A stretch of 64,000 bases of DNA from Sipunculus nudus. Taxonomy: Eukaryota > Annelida > Sipuncula > Golfingiida > Sipunculidae. Under the pieces are notes generated by a model, which was not told the DNA's origin, made no database searches, and saw only the letters and a program-made list of their open reading frames with translations. Where the stretch lies: NCBI GenBank assembly GCA_026874595.1, contig CM049311.1, positions 39,266,676-39,330,675 of the forward strand, read 5' to 3'. Positions 1 to 11,800 of the stretch are shown in pieces. The position numbers and the translations under genes are program-made. Position 1 is the first letter of the stretch. The number at the start of each line of letters is the position of its first letter.

Positions 1-22
1 ATCGTTTAGAGTTAAACATGTT

Positions 23-690
23 TTGTCAAAAATCATACATAGAAACCAATTTGGATATGTAAAAAATACATCTATGACAGAGGCAGTAAGAACCATCTTA
101 GATTCTTTATTTTATATAGATCAATGTAAATTAAATGGTTTATTGGCAACAATCGATTTTGAAAAAGCGTTCGATACAGTGGAATGGCAGTTTATTTTTG
201 CAGCGCTAAAAAGATTTAATTTGGTGAATCATTTATTAAATGGGTTAAAGTATTGTATAAAGATGTGGAAGCTTGTATCATGAATAATGGACATTCTTCA
301 GGATATTTTAAGATAGGAAGAGGAGTTAGACAAGGAGACCCCTTATCACCGTATTTATTTATTATCTGTTTAGAAATAATTGCAGTTAATATTAGGAATA
401 ATCAAGACATTCATGGTATAAAGATTAAAAATAAGGAGGTAAAATTGGTTTTATATGCTGATGACACCTATGTTATCTTAAAAGATTTGGACTCACTTAA
501 AACTGTTCTAGATTTGTTCAGAGAGTTTACTAAATGTTCAGGTTTACACATTAATAATGCTAAAACTGAAGCAATGTGGTTAGGAAAAAACAAAGATAGC
601 AATAGTAAACCTTTAGGGTTAGTGTGGTCAAAATGTGTGAAAGTGCTAGGCACATATATATCATATAATACAGAAAATGAGTAATACATT
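23..690 (+). pseudogene. LINE reverse transcriptase core, frameshifted
   Basis: Two overlapping open frames (23-283 and 253-684) carry the palm domain. The first has the A-box FEKAFDTVEW; the second has GVRQGDPLSPYL and the catalytic LYADDTYV, then the GLHINNAKTEAMWLG block. The frame change falls between about 253 and 283, and a stop follows YNTENE near 684. The catalytic aspartates are present, so decay is by frame breaks rather than loss of the active site. Confidence 0.85.
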
Positions 691-1931
691 AAATTTTGAA
701 AATAAAATTAATGGCATATATGATATAACAAATATGTGGAAACAAAGAAATTTAACATTGCAAGGGAGAATTTTAATAGTTAAAACACTATGTTTTCTAA
801 ACTCTCTCATCTCTTGGCTAATTTCAATATGCCGGAAACTTATAAAAAGCGATTAAATAATATATTATGGTGTTTTATATGGAAGGGACGGAAAAAGGGA
901 AGAGTTAGAAGAGATCTGCTGATAAAACCATTTGAAAATGGGGGGCTGAATATGTTAAGTATTGATTGCTATATAAAAGCGCAACAGATAATGTGGATTA
1001 AAAGATATTTAGATAAAACCAAAAAAGATTGGAAATAGTTTATAGACTCATTTTGTGATATATTTGGGAACACAAAATTATTGTTAGAGTGTAATTATAC
1101 CAAAAACTGTCCACCAGTTAAAGGTTCAATGCCAGATGTATACATAGATATGTTTATTGCATGGAAGCAAGTTCGTATTCCAGAGTTATCTTATTGCATA
1201 TGGAATAATAAGAATATTAAAATAAAAGGCAAACCGTTCTTCTGTAAGTCACTTTATCAGTCAGGTTTAATATATGTAAAATACTTATTTGGTGTGAATG
1301 GGAATCCAGTCAGTTTTAAAGAGTGGGAAGAAAAAGGAGCAAAACAAAGAGATTATTTGGTTTATAGGTCAATAATTAAACAAAGTAAAATATTGAATCA
1401 CTGGGAATATAATGGACAGTCGTTTTACAAAATGTATTTAATTGTGAAACAAGACAAGGGCCAGTTGCAGTTGAAAATGTTATTGCAAAGCAGGTATATG
1501 ATTATTTTATTAGTCTTGTTAAAACACAGGATTCCAGTACAAGGCAAAAGTTTAGTACTAAATATAATGTAACAGATGAAGAGTGGGGTCTTTTATATAC
1601 CAATAGTCTAACATTATGTTAAGAAAAGAAAGTGAGTGAGTTTCAGTTTAAAATACTCCATAATTATTTATATCTTAAAGAGAGATTATATAAGTTTGGT
1701 TTTACTGAAGACCCATATTGTAGGTTTTGCCATACAGAGGTAGAAAAGTATGAGCATTTCTTTTGTAATTGTTCTATTGTTAAACGGTTTTGGCAAGATA
1801 TAAGCATTTTTTATGGTTTACCTATTAGTTTATTTACAGAATGGAATATTATTTTAGGAATATCTAAAAAGAATATGAGAATGGAAAATAAAATTCTTAT
1901 AAATGCAAAAGCTTTTATATATAGAACTTAA
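691..1931 (+). pseudogene. LINE thumb and C-terminal Cys/His domain, broken
   Basis: Open pieces at 706-790, 790-1038, 1081-1572 and 1632-1931 continue the same polyprotein in shifting frames. The first two give LTLQGRILIVKTL and KLSHLLANFNMPETYKK, a region typical of L1/Tx1 ORF2. The last piece has a knuckle CRFCHTEVEKYEHFFCNC (C-x2-C-x8-H-x4-C) followed by KRFWQDI, as found near the C terminus of many LINE ORF2 proteins. The stretch 1932-2387 is an untranslatable 3' tail. Confidence 0.75.
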
Positions 1932-2590
1932 GATTCTGTTCAGATAAACCTTGAAAACTTTAAAAAATACATGGATTATCAAAGGAAGATTGAATGTACA
2001 GATAAGCCTGCAGAAAAGACAAAAAAATGGAAACTTTTGTGGCAAAATATCAGAAGGACAATGGAAACTTGATCCATAACTACATAATAGATAATTTGTA
2101 TGACACAATTTATTTGACATATAAAGGAAAACAATAATATTGAGCTTGTTTAACTTAACATTATAAGTAATTTTAAAATTATATATAGATGGAAAAGGTG
2201 ATATATTGTTAGTCATACTGTACTTTGAACAAACAGGTCATTTTATATGTATATATGTACTTTGTATATAGTACCCTTTTTTGTATGTTCTTTTGTATGT
2301 TGGTTTTGTTACTGTTTTGGTGTATTGTCTTGTAATCATGGGTGTTATTACTGTCTGTAATTTTTTTGGGTAATAAAAAAAAAAAAATCATTGCTGCCAG
2401 ATAAGGCTCTCCAAAGGAAACAGAACCTCTTGTCACAAAAAGAGTCCATTTTATTTTAAATAAATTGATTACTGAACACTGGCCAGTAAGTGATATAAAG
2501 GTTTCGCTTGAAAGCCTGCCGTAATTGTATCATTAATTGGTTGCTGACAATAATTTTAATTTATATATTGATACATATCTTGCTTTACAG

Positions 2591-2883
2591 GAGAAAGAGG
2601 CACTATGGGCAGCAGAACTTAAACGAGCTGTTTGAACAAGAGGGTATTGCCACTTCAAACCTAATGCCACGGGAACAACCAAATGGCAACAACAACCTAG
2701 CCCTGGGTACTGGCAACCCAGACATAGATACCTTCCCACCGTATTTACCGCTCAGTATTTTTGACGACACAGAACATGACTGCAGGAACCCAGATGAATG
2801 GCTACAAATGGGTCAAGAAAATGGAATCAGAAAACCTGTCCCTGGAAAAGCACTGCTCCCCATCAGAGATGATATGCATCACT
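2591..2883 (+). CDS. DNAH1: DNAH1 exon 1 of window (N-terminal tail)
   Basis: Acceptor TTTACAG, donor ACT|GTGAGT. The first base completes a codon begun upstream, so at least one earlier coding exon exists. The peptide contains [42 protein letters not shown] and [11 protein letters not shown], the signature that first identified the gene as DNAH1. The exon ends after base one of a codon. Confidence 0.93.
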
Positions 2884-5800
2884 GTGAGTATAAACAGTTC
2901 ATGGATCAGTCTGTGCTGTACTCCATCCAGCAAGGAGGCCATAAAAAAAATATTGTTCTGCAGATTTGCTACCCCCATTCCTAGTTCCCTGCCATAAGAA
3001 GGAAGAGAACTTAAATGAGCTACCTTAATTCGTTCATCTGTCTTGTCCTCTTCTTTTACCAAATATCTCTTCAACCCCTACTGTTAGACTGTATTTGAAG
3101 TTCAAGATAAAATCACCTGAAGTAAGAATTTTTTTCCTGATAACCATTAATTGTTTCTTCCTAAATCTTGGATGAGTTGGAAAACTGGTGTCCTCAGCTT
3201 TCAGTCAAGATCTTGGATGAGTTTGAAAACTGGTGACCTTGACCTCTCAGTAATTTTTTCAAGAAAATTCAGATTTCTTGGACCCTATAACTTTTGTGCT
3301 CAGAGGTTGAAATTTAATGACCTGGACTTTGATCTTCAAGGTCAAATTTATAGAAATATATGATTTCTGTAATTACCTTACCTTTTGAAGCAGTGTCTAA
3401 TTTTTCCTGAAATTTGGGAATGGGGTGCATGGGAAGGGAAACATATTTGGTTTTTGCAACTGCAAAATCAAACTCGTTGTAATTTTCTTTGTCTTACACA
3501 CTATACATTGTGATACTTTCCTTTTGCTAGTGGACCCAAGAGACCCAGCCATTGAATACAGTTGGTTTGATGTTGGAATGCTGGACTATAAGCCTAAAGA
3601 GAAGCTGTACCTGGTACAGAAGGTGGATAACAACAGGAGAATTGTTGACACAGAAGGAAATCCTGTCATCAATGGAGGGGTGCGGCCAGATGGTAAGCAA
3701 GCTTGGTATGACCAAGTACAAATTACCAGTAATCATTGAAGGTGAAAAAGGTTGTATGATTTGTTTTGGTGCTTGCTCTTCTTATTATGCATGCATTTTC
3801 TAGGCAGCAGTATAATGAGCCACTACCAAACTATATATAATCAGAAACGCTGTTTCTCAAGAAACATTGGATCTCTTATCTTGATGCCACCAGATATCCA
3901 GGACATCAGTACATACTTATGATAAGATCTTTGGTGTGCAAACAAAAGCATATGCCAGTATGCTTTGACATCCCTATCAGATTATAGCAAAAGAGCCAAG
4001 TAATAAAAAGGACAGTTACTTTTAAAAGTGGATATCTGTGCTCTCAAAAATAAAAATTGGTACCAGGAATTGTGAGTGCCCTTGAAAATATAAAGAGGAA
4101 CAGATGTTTTAAGTGTACTATTTACCTGATAATACCAGGAGGCGCCCTGCTACAAACTTCTGCATGTTTATTTTGTGTGGTTTTACCTTGTATAATTACT
4201 TTCATTAATTAGTCATATTATTATCATCGTTACAGGAACCAGACTCAGTTTGCCTTCACAGTACTGGATTCCCAGAATCAGACTTCTGTTCTGTGCTGAA
4301 GATCCCAGTGTCTATGCCAAGCGTGTTTCCCGAGCATTCTTCTTGAGACGTAAAACAGAAGCCCTGCTTCGTTACAATCTGTACATTGACTGCATGCCCA
4401 TGGAGGGAGTGGGAGAGCTTGACCAGGCGTCACTAAAGAGAATGATAGACTGGGCAAGAGGAGCACCCCAGCTGGCACGAGACAAGAAGTAAGTTGTGAT
4501 ATACTAAACCAATTGGTTCCAGACTCAAAATAAGTTAGAAGTTAGTCCTAATGCTGTGATGCTTATTGCTTCAGCTGGTCACAATGCAAGAAATGGGTCC
4601 AGGTTTGATCTTGTCCAGAAAGAGCTTGTTTGATATTTTATCAGATTTTGTCTTCTCTATTAATCTTTTTGCTTATGTATTAGCCTTGATTATTTTTCAT
4701 ATTCTTGACAGTAGTACAGGCATTATGTATACATGTGATTTATCATTTGTTATATTTGTCAAATGCTTCATGGGAAAAGATTTATGATGCTGTTTAGGGG
4801 TGATATCCCATCAGTCACTGCACGAGTGGGTGGTTAGATATTACCCTGTCATTGTATTATTCATGAGTCAGCACTTATTTAAAAACACTATGGTGTCATA
4901 AGTTTTGCCAAAACATAAGAGTTTTGCATACCAGATCTACATGACATGTGTCAAAGAAAAGAGTACATTTTTATTTTCATTGCCTAAAACATATTGCAAC
5001 CAATTTTTTTAACTTTATTTGTTTTACATGGATTGTACAACTAGCTATAATACATAATATGAGGCACTCTCTATGGCCTGGGTGGTGGCTTTCAGTAGTC
5101 TGTGGAGGAAACCAGTTGACCCAGAGAAAACCACATACCTTGGAATGGCCACTACAACCCATATGTTTTTGAAAGGGATATACGAGTGGCTTGCTAGGGT
5201 TCTCTGAGAGAGACATTGAAGGACCTGAATTCTAGTACTCAACATGATTATGTCACCCCCCCCCCCCCCCCCACCCCCCTCCTATTAGGGAAGACCTTTA
5301 GTGTTTGGTCCCTCGTCTGGGGTTGTCGTCTGTTTTTCTTATGAACGTGATAACTTTTGAACGACTCAACATTTTTTCATGAAATTTGAAGTTTAAATTA
5401 TTTCTATGATGAGTTTGAAAACCAGTTACCTTGACCTTCATCATTAAGGTCAAATATGCTAAAATAGAAATTTCATGTGAACCCCATAACATTTGAAAAA
5501 TTGCATATTTTTTCTTCAAATTTAAATCACTTATTGTTTCAACAAAATTCTTTGATGAATTAGCAAACTGGTGACCTTGACCTGGATCTTCAAGATCAAA
5601 TCAGCCAGAATAGGAATTATTTGTGAACGCTATAACTTTGAACCACTCAATATATTTTCATGAAATTTGACTCGTGAAATGTTCCTACCCAAACACTTCC
5701 AAAATGTTAAAAAACCAGTGACCTTGACCTTCATCTTCAAGGTCAAATCAGTCGGAATATAAATTTCTTTGTGAATGCTGTGATTTTTGCTGTGAAGTAT

Positions 5801-8800
5801 TCCATATTTTTTCCCCCAATATTGGAGATTGGAGGCCCATACAGAGAGGAGACATATATGTCTGTTTTTGTATTGCAAAACAACCTATTCTAGTTTTCCA
5901 GTAGTTTCATAAATTTTGCATTTTTGACATGAATAACAGTGTTATATATAGAGCCATTATTTTCATACTGATGATACAGCCTTCAAGTCTTTTAGTCATA
6001 TTGTTAATTTTGGATTTTATTTTACAGCAGCTTGGATGACTACATACAAGTACTTGAGAAAGAGGTCAACATCGACTTCTGCCGATCAATGAACAAAATC
6101 ATCTTTGACAAGACTGTCACAGATGACCCTCAGACTTTTGCTTTTGTTACATTGCCAGATGTTGAGATCATTGAAACCCCAGATAAAGGTTAGTTTAGTT
6201 GATAAATGAATGAGATAAAGATAGAATGTGCTAATACTCAGTTAACTGGGTTAAAACACTTTACAGATTTATCTGTAAATATATTTATATTCATGCAGTA
6301 CAGTTGTAAAGTCAGTGGTTATCCGTAATCAATAAGTCACAGATGAATTCACAGAATCAGCAGACTGAAAAGGAATTCTCAATCCTGAAAATTTTACACA
6401 CACAGTTTTAATATGATTTTTTTTTCAAAAGAAATTAATTTAACAATTCACTTGAAATGTGCGTACAGTTGTATGAGTGTCTGGCTTACTGATGTAACAA
6501 GATCAGAACTGCCTTGTTAAGCTATGCTTGCTTGATGCGGTAAGGGTTGAACTGAGCTGTAATTCATCCAGCAGTAGGTAATGTGATTATTAAAACAAGG
6601 GTGACTTATTAACAATGTGTCATATTTACTGTATTTATATTTTAGGCTGCTGCATGGATGTACCTGAGTACCCGTTTGATGAGCAGTATGACAACTTTGC
6701 CTTCAACTCACTGCTCACCAAGGAGGAGAGTATCCAGGCTATAGGGAAGGTTCGCACTGAGTGTAACAAAGTTGGGGCCATGTCCCTGTTCCATGTACCT
6801 ACAGCTAAACACATGAGACTGGAGGAGTTTGAGCAGACCCAGAGTCAGGCATCGTCACAGGTCAGGGAAAGACATCTTAGTTCTTCTGGACATCAGACTG
6901 TTTCATATGCAGCAACTTAACATAGCTCTGCAACATTGCTCACTTCCTTTTGCTGAGGCCAATAAAAGCCTGTTGTTTTCTTGTATCAGAAGCATTGTGA
7001 TATTACAATTTTACAAAGAAAAATTTGTATTTTAAATTTTACCAGATACTAATAAATAACTGTAAGAAAAATATTCAATAATAAAATTGATATTGAAATT
7101 AAGCAGCTGTTTTGAATCTTCTAAACCATGAAATCAACTCACATTATTGACACATGATTCAACAAAACTGTCCAAAAAATGATTCAGCCTCTGCCTTAAA
7201 TGTGACCATATGTAAACAAGAGGTTGATAATATAAACATTGTGATTGCAGAGAGTCTCTCGTGGATGAAACTTGTAAATTAGGTAAAGTAAAAATAATTG
7301 ATCAAAGTTGCAAATTTGTCACATTTTTTTAAATGAGAAACATTGTAAACATGGAAAGATGAAAAAAAATTCTTTTCAATGGTTCTGCACTCAGGGATAC
7401 CTGAGAATGAGAGCCTCCCCCCCCCCCCTCACCAACGAAAAAAATGTTGACCCATAAATTGATATAGAAATAAACTTGTCTACCCCTATAATCATCTCTC
7501 ACTATCATAATAACCAAAGTAACCAAGTTTAAGGTCAAATGGCAACCTGTGAAGACTAGTGATTATTTGTTTAACTGTCATGTGAGCAAGTGCAACTTTT
7601 CAGCTAATTTTTTAAAACTTGCCTGTGAAGTATATATTGTAGACACCAGTTCACTCAAACTAGAGCTTCTCAGCCATATAAAGATTTGATGTTTTCATAA
7701 CTATAAATAAACAGCAAATATAACAAATGTAACAAACACATAAAGTTCCTTTTAAGACAGTGAATACACTATTTTCTCAACACTTTTCCAGATTTTTGTC
7801 ATGTTTTGAAGTCAACATCATAGCCACTTGGCTTATACATAAACAGTATTGTGCTATGATGATGTAATATCATGACACTTATACAACATATGCCATATTC
7901 TGCCACCAGGTGTCTCTGTTCCTGAAAGACAGTTGGATTACAACATTACGAGCAGCCATCAGGACCAGCCTGAGAGACGTAGGCAAGGGCTGGTTCAACA
8001 TACATGAGACAAACTGGGAGGTTTACCAGATCTCTAAACTCAAGAAGTTTATGGAAATGGTCAAGTTCAACATGCAGGTTTGTATGGACTTTTGATTACT
8101 GTGTATTGTTTTCCAAACATTGATGCTTGAATAATGTCATTAAAGAGTTATTATTCTCTTCTTAAAAAAAAGGCAGAGACTTTCAATGAATGTGTATTGT
8201 TTTCCAAACATTGATGCTTGAATATTGTCATTAAAGAGTTATTATTCTCTTTTTTAAAAAAAAGGCAGAGACTAGAAATTAGCATTGTAAGGAATGCAAG
8301 CTTCCATCATGTGTTTGCTTTCTCTTCATCAGCCTTTATTCCCACTGAGGTTTATTTGTGCATAAGTGAATGAACATTTGTAAATGTTCCTGTATTATGT
8401 TCCTGAATCTGGGTCATGTGCAGGATCCACACCAAAATCTAACTGATTTTTTCCTTGGCCAATTCCCAAAATGCCCTGAAAATTTCATGAGATTCCTTTC
8501 ATGGTTGTATTAGTATATTGTGAATACACACAAACACACACAGACAATAATGAATGCAACCTTCCTGGCCAAAGCAAAAAAAAGTTTTTAAAGGGTTTTA
8601 GGAGATATATATATAATCTGTTTTGCATGGATGGATAAGGTACTGGAGTGTGTTGCTCCCTTGTCCCCTCTTATTATCACTGACACCATTCAGGTGTTCC
8701 TATCACTGACAGATTTGTGATGCTGCTCATCTTTTGCCACACAGTAATGCTAACTGTTTTAAAAGTTTTGCTAACAGTTTTTCATTGATATAAAAAAAAT

Positions 8801-11800
8801 TATAGATCATTAATCTCTCATTGCGATTGTAGAATGAGTTGTTTCTGGACTGTGTCATATTGAAATAAATAAATTAATCATGTCTCTGGCTGTGAACGTC
8901 ACCCATTGATAACAGCCTTTTGTCAAGTCACCCAACAAACAGTTTAAGTCACATGACACAGGTCCACAGGTCCCCAACAAGCTGACGATGGCAAAGCTCC
9001 TGGAAACAGTCGCCCAAAGGCTCTGATATTAGAACATTTTTCACAGGCTTACTGGTACTCTCAGTTGGATGGGGTTTTGTTTATCCATTGATTTTACTGT
9101 CATATTTGCTGACTGAAGTTTTCTCTCAATCAAGTGCACCAAGCATCTTTATTTGTGCACATTAAGATACATCACCGTTATATTTTTTACCAGGACTCAC
9201 TGAGGTACCTAGTGCAGGATTCACTGGTTAGCTTCACACAGATGGTCCTTGACAGCTGTCACGCCACACTTAACTGTGAGGAGGAACTGGAGTGGGGCAA
9301 GGACGTCATCAACAGTCCATACAAGTAGGTGCTTCTGTCATTGTATCATTATCATGCAAACACGAAATTATTGCTAAAAGAAAACCCTTGTAAATAAGAA
9401 ACACCACACATAAAGGGAAGTCAGAAAGCAAAATATTGATCTATAGATAATAATAGTTTCATTATGTGGACTTAGAATAGGTCTCTGAATTTATGACAAC
9501 TCAACCCAACATGTTTGCCTTACAGTTAACACAGAAATTTAGCTGAAGTTACCATGGAATTTAACATGGGAGCCCTCTGTTGAGATCGCAGAAATGGAAC
9601 CTTGCTGAACACGGAAAAAGTAAAATTGTGAATATGAAACCGATCTCTCAGAAAGCTGAAAGATCATTGATTTGTGGACATAGTTACTTTAATATTGATT
9701 AACATAGTGATCATCATATATAGTGATATTGATTATCATAGCGATCATCATATATAATGATATTGATCATCGTAGTGATCATCATATATAATGATATTGG
9801 TATGATACCTGTTGATGTCTTAGTTATTGTGGAGACAATGTATATATATTATGTAATTATATGGATTCCTGGTGAGATTATGAAGAAGATACCCCTCACC
9901 AAACACTAAAACAGAAAACATCACAAAATATCAAAATCATGAATGTGAATCCAACCATAGTAAATAATGAGATCACACTGACATAAAAAAATACTTGCAT
10001 AAAAAAGCTTTAATTTGTGAAACATATGGGTCATAGAGAAAGTGTTTGCTTCAAAGAGTTACATTTCAGGTATATAGAAGTGATTTTAATTAACCCTTCC
10101 ATGTTTGCACAACAGGTTTACACAATATGAGTAAATCAGTTAATGACCTCAGTAACTATTTAGCAGTAATATTTATGGTTTATTTTGTATTTCAGCAATC
10201 TTTATTAAATTGAAGTTGTAACACTCAGTGCTGCCACTCTATACTTTTTAAAGTACTATAATTCTTTTTTTTTCAGAAAATACTTGTACTTTTTTTTGTA
10301 CATTTTTTCTAACTGTTTCAGGTATTAATACTGTTTTTATACAATTTGTCTCAAATCTTTATCTTGAAAATGATTAATTTTATAGTCTATACTCATTTGC
10401 TTATATATGATATGCTCTGTCAACATATAATAATGACATTTTATCATGTGAAGATTGGCTCAACAAAATAATTGAAAATATGAAAATACTGAGGGTTCAT
10501 TTTTAAAATCCTGAATGACTGATGAGTATCAGACCTGTTGCTTGTCTCGAAGCAAAACAAATAGTAAAATTGTGTGAAAAGTTTCACACTTTGGGGATGA
10601 TTTATATATTTTTATACTTTTATTCAGACAATTCTAATTTTTTTGTGCAAGATCTTGTACTTTTTTTTGTAAAGTCCAGAATGGCAGCACTGCACCCTTC
10701 ATGGTGTTTTTGTGTATGTAAACCATGGCGTGCATGGTTTACATATCTTATGCATTTCTGTAATTATACCAATTAATATATTTCATTATTTATGAATACC
10801 AGAGATCCAAGGCAAGTGTGAATAAGCCTCTCATGCTGGATTTTCATTGTTTATTATCATTTCAGATGTTTATATTTATATACAGCTATGAAATGCTATT
10901 GTTACAATAAGTTGCTGAGTATGTTTATAATTATAAGATTTTTGCTGGTACACACATTTCTATTACATCACAGTAGTAGCCTCACTGCTCACATCAATTA
11001 AATAATTTAAATAGGTCAAATGCAGAGACACTTCTATGGGCCTTTGCTACATTATATAGTTATATAAGTTTGCTTTTCAATTTCACAATGCTTTTTCTCT
11101 TTTTTTCATTTAATGATATTTTTTGGCAGGTATAAGCTGATTACATGCAGCGCTTCGTGATCTTGTTTTTGACTAAAGCAGCTTCTTTACACTTACAAAT
11201 CTTAGATCACATAGTTTTGCTGTAATGCCCATGAGCTGCTTATTGTTTTTATTATAAATATTAATCATGGTTATAGATAAAACATTTATAACACTATTAC
11301 AACCACAGCTACTTGTGTGTCATTTCAATGTTAAAATGAGAGAGGTTCCTATAAAAGTAAAGTAGTATTTACCAGTATGTTAAAGAAATGTTTTTAACAT
11401 GTCTTTTACATTTTTAAAGCTTAATTTGGAAATTAATTTTTATGACCATTTTTGATTTTTGTACCTTTCAGATCAGTGGATGGCATTTTATGTTCACAAA
11501 TGTGTGTTTTTTTTAGGTAAATCAGTTTGTATATGTGAGTATTTTCTCTTTTGATCAAGTAAGTCAGAAGTCATGACTGCAACTTGCCACTATGAATATT
11601 TATGTCATGTGACTTTGATTGACAGGCCCCGTAAGAACGCCCTCTTCCTCCTGGACCTTCAGCTGGACAACCAAGGCGTCCACTACAGCACCAACCTGGC
11701 CAACTTTGAGAGCGTGTTGGTGTCCTTGTTTGACCGAGGCATTGCGTCTACGCAGAATGTTCCACAACTTGAAAAGGTAATGCATCACACTTTAAGAGAA

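Larger units (their letters stand above)
1..2387 (+). mobile_element. Decayed non-LTR retrotransposon (LINE, L1/Tx1-like), 5' end outside the window
   Basis: The body encodes pieces of a reverse transcriptase in several frames, followed by a cysteine/histidine knuckle and an A-rich tail (TAATAAA then a run of A ending about 2387). Visible RT landmarks are HRNQFGYVKNTS, FEKAFDTVEW (first catalytic Asp), GVRQGDPLSPYLF and YADD. The thumb-side block LTLQGRILIVKTL and WKGRKKGRVRRD, then FENGGLNM, are typical of the L1/Tx1 group. The reading frame is broken several times (near 255-283, near 790, and by stops near 684, 1038 and 1570), so the copy is dead. It lies in the intron upstream of the first dynein exon, in the same orientation. 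The clade is inferred from motif wording only; a protein search would settle it. Confidence 0.88.
4489..6027 (+). other. Intron 3: poly-C tract and receptor-site-like repeats
   Basis: Holds a C tract at about 5255-5279 and the repeat cluster at 5290-5880 (listed separately). The first 750 bases show nothing recognisable. Confidence 0.65.
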
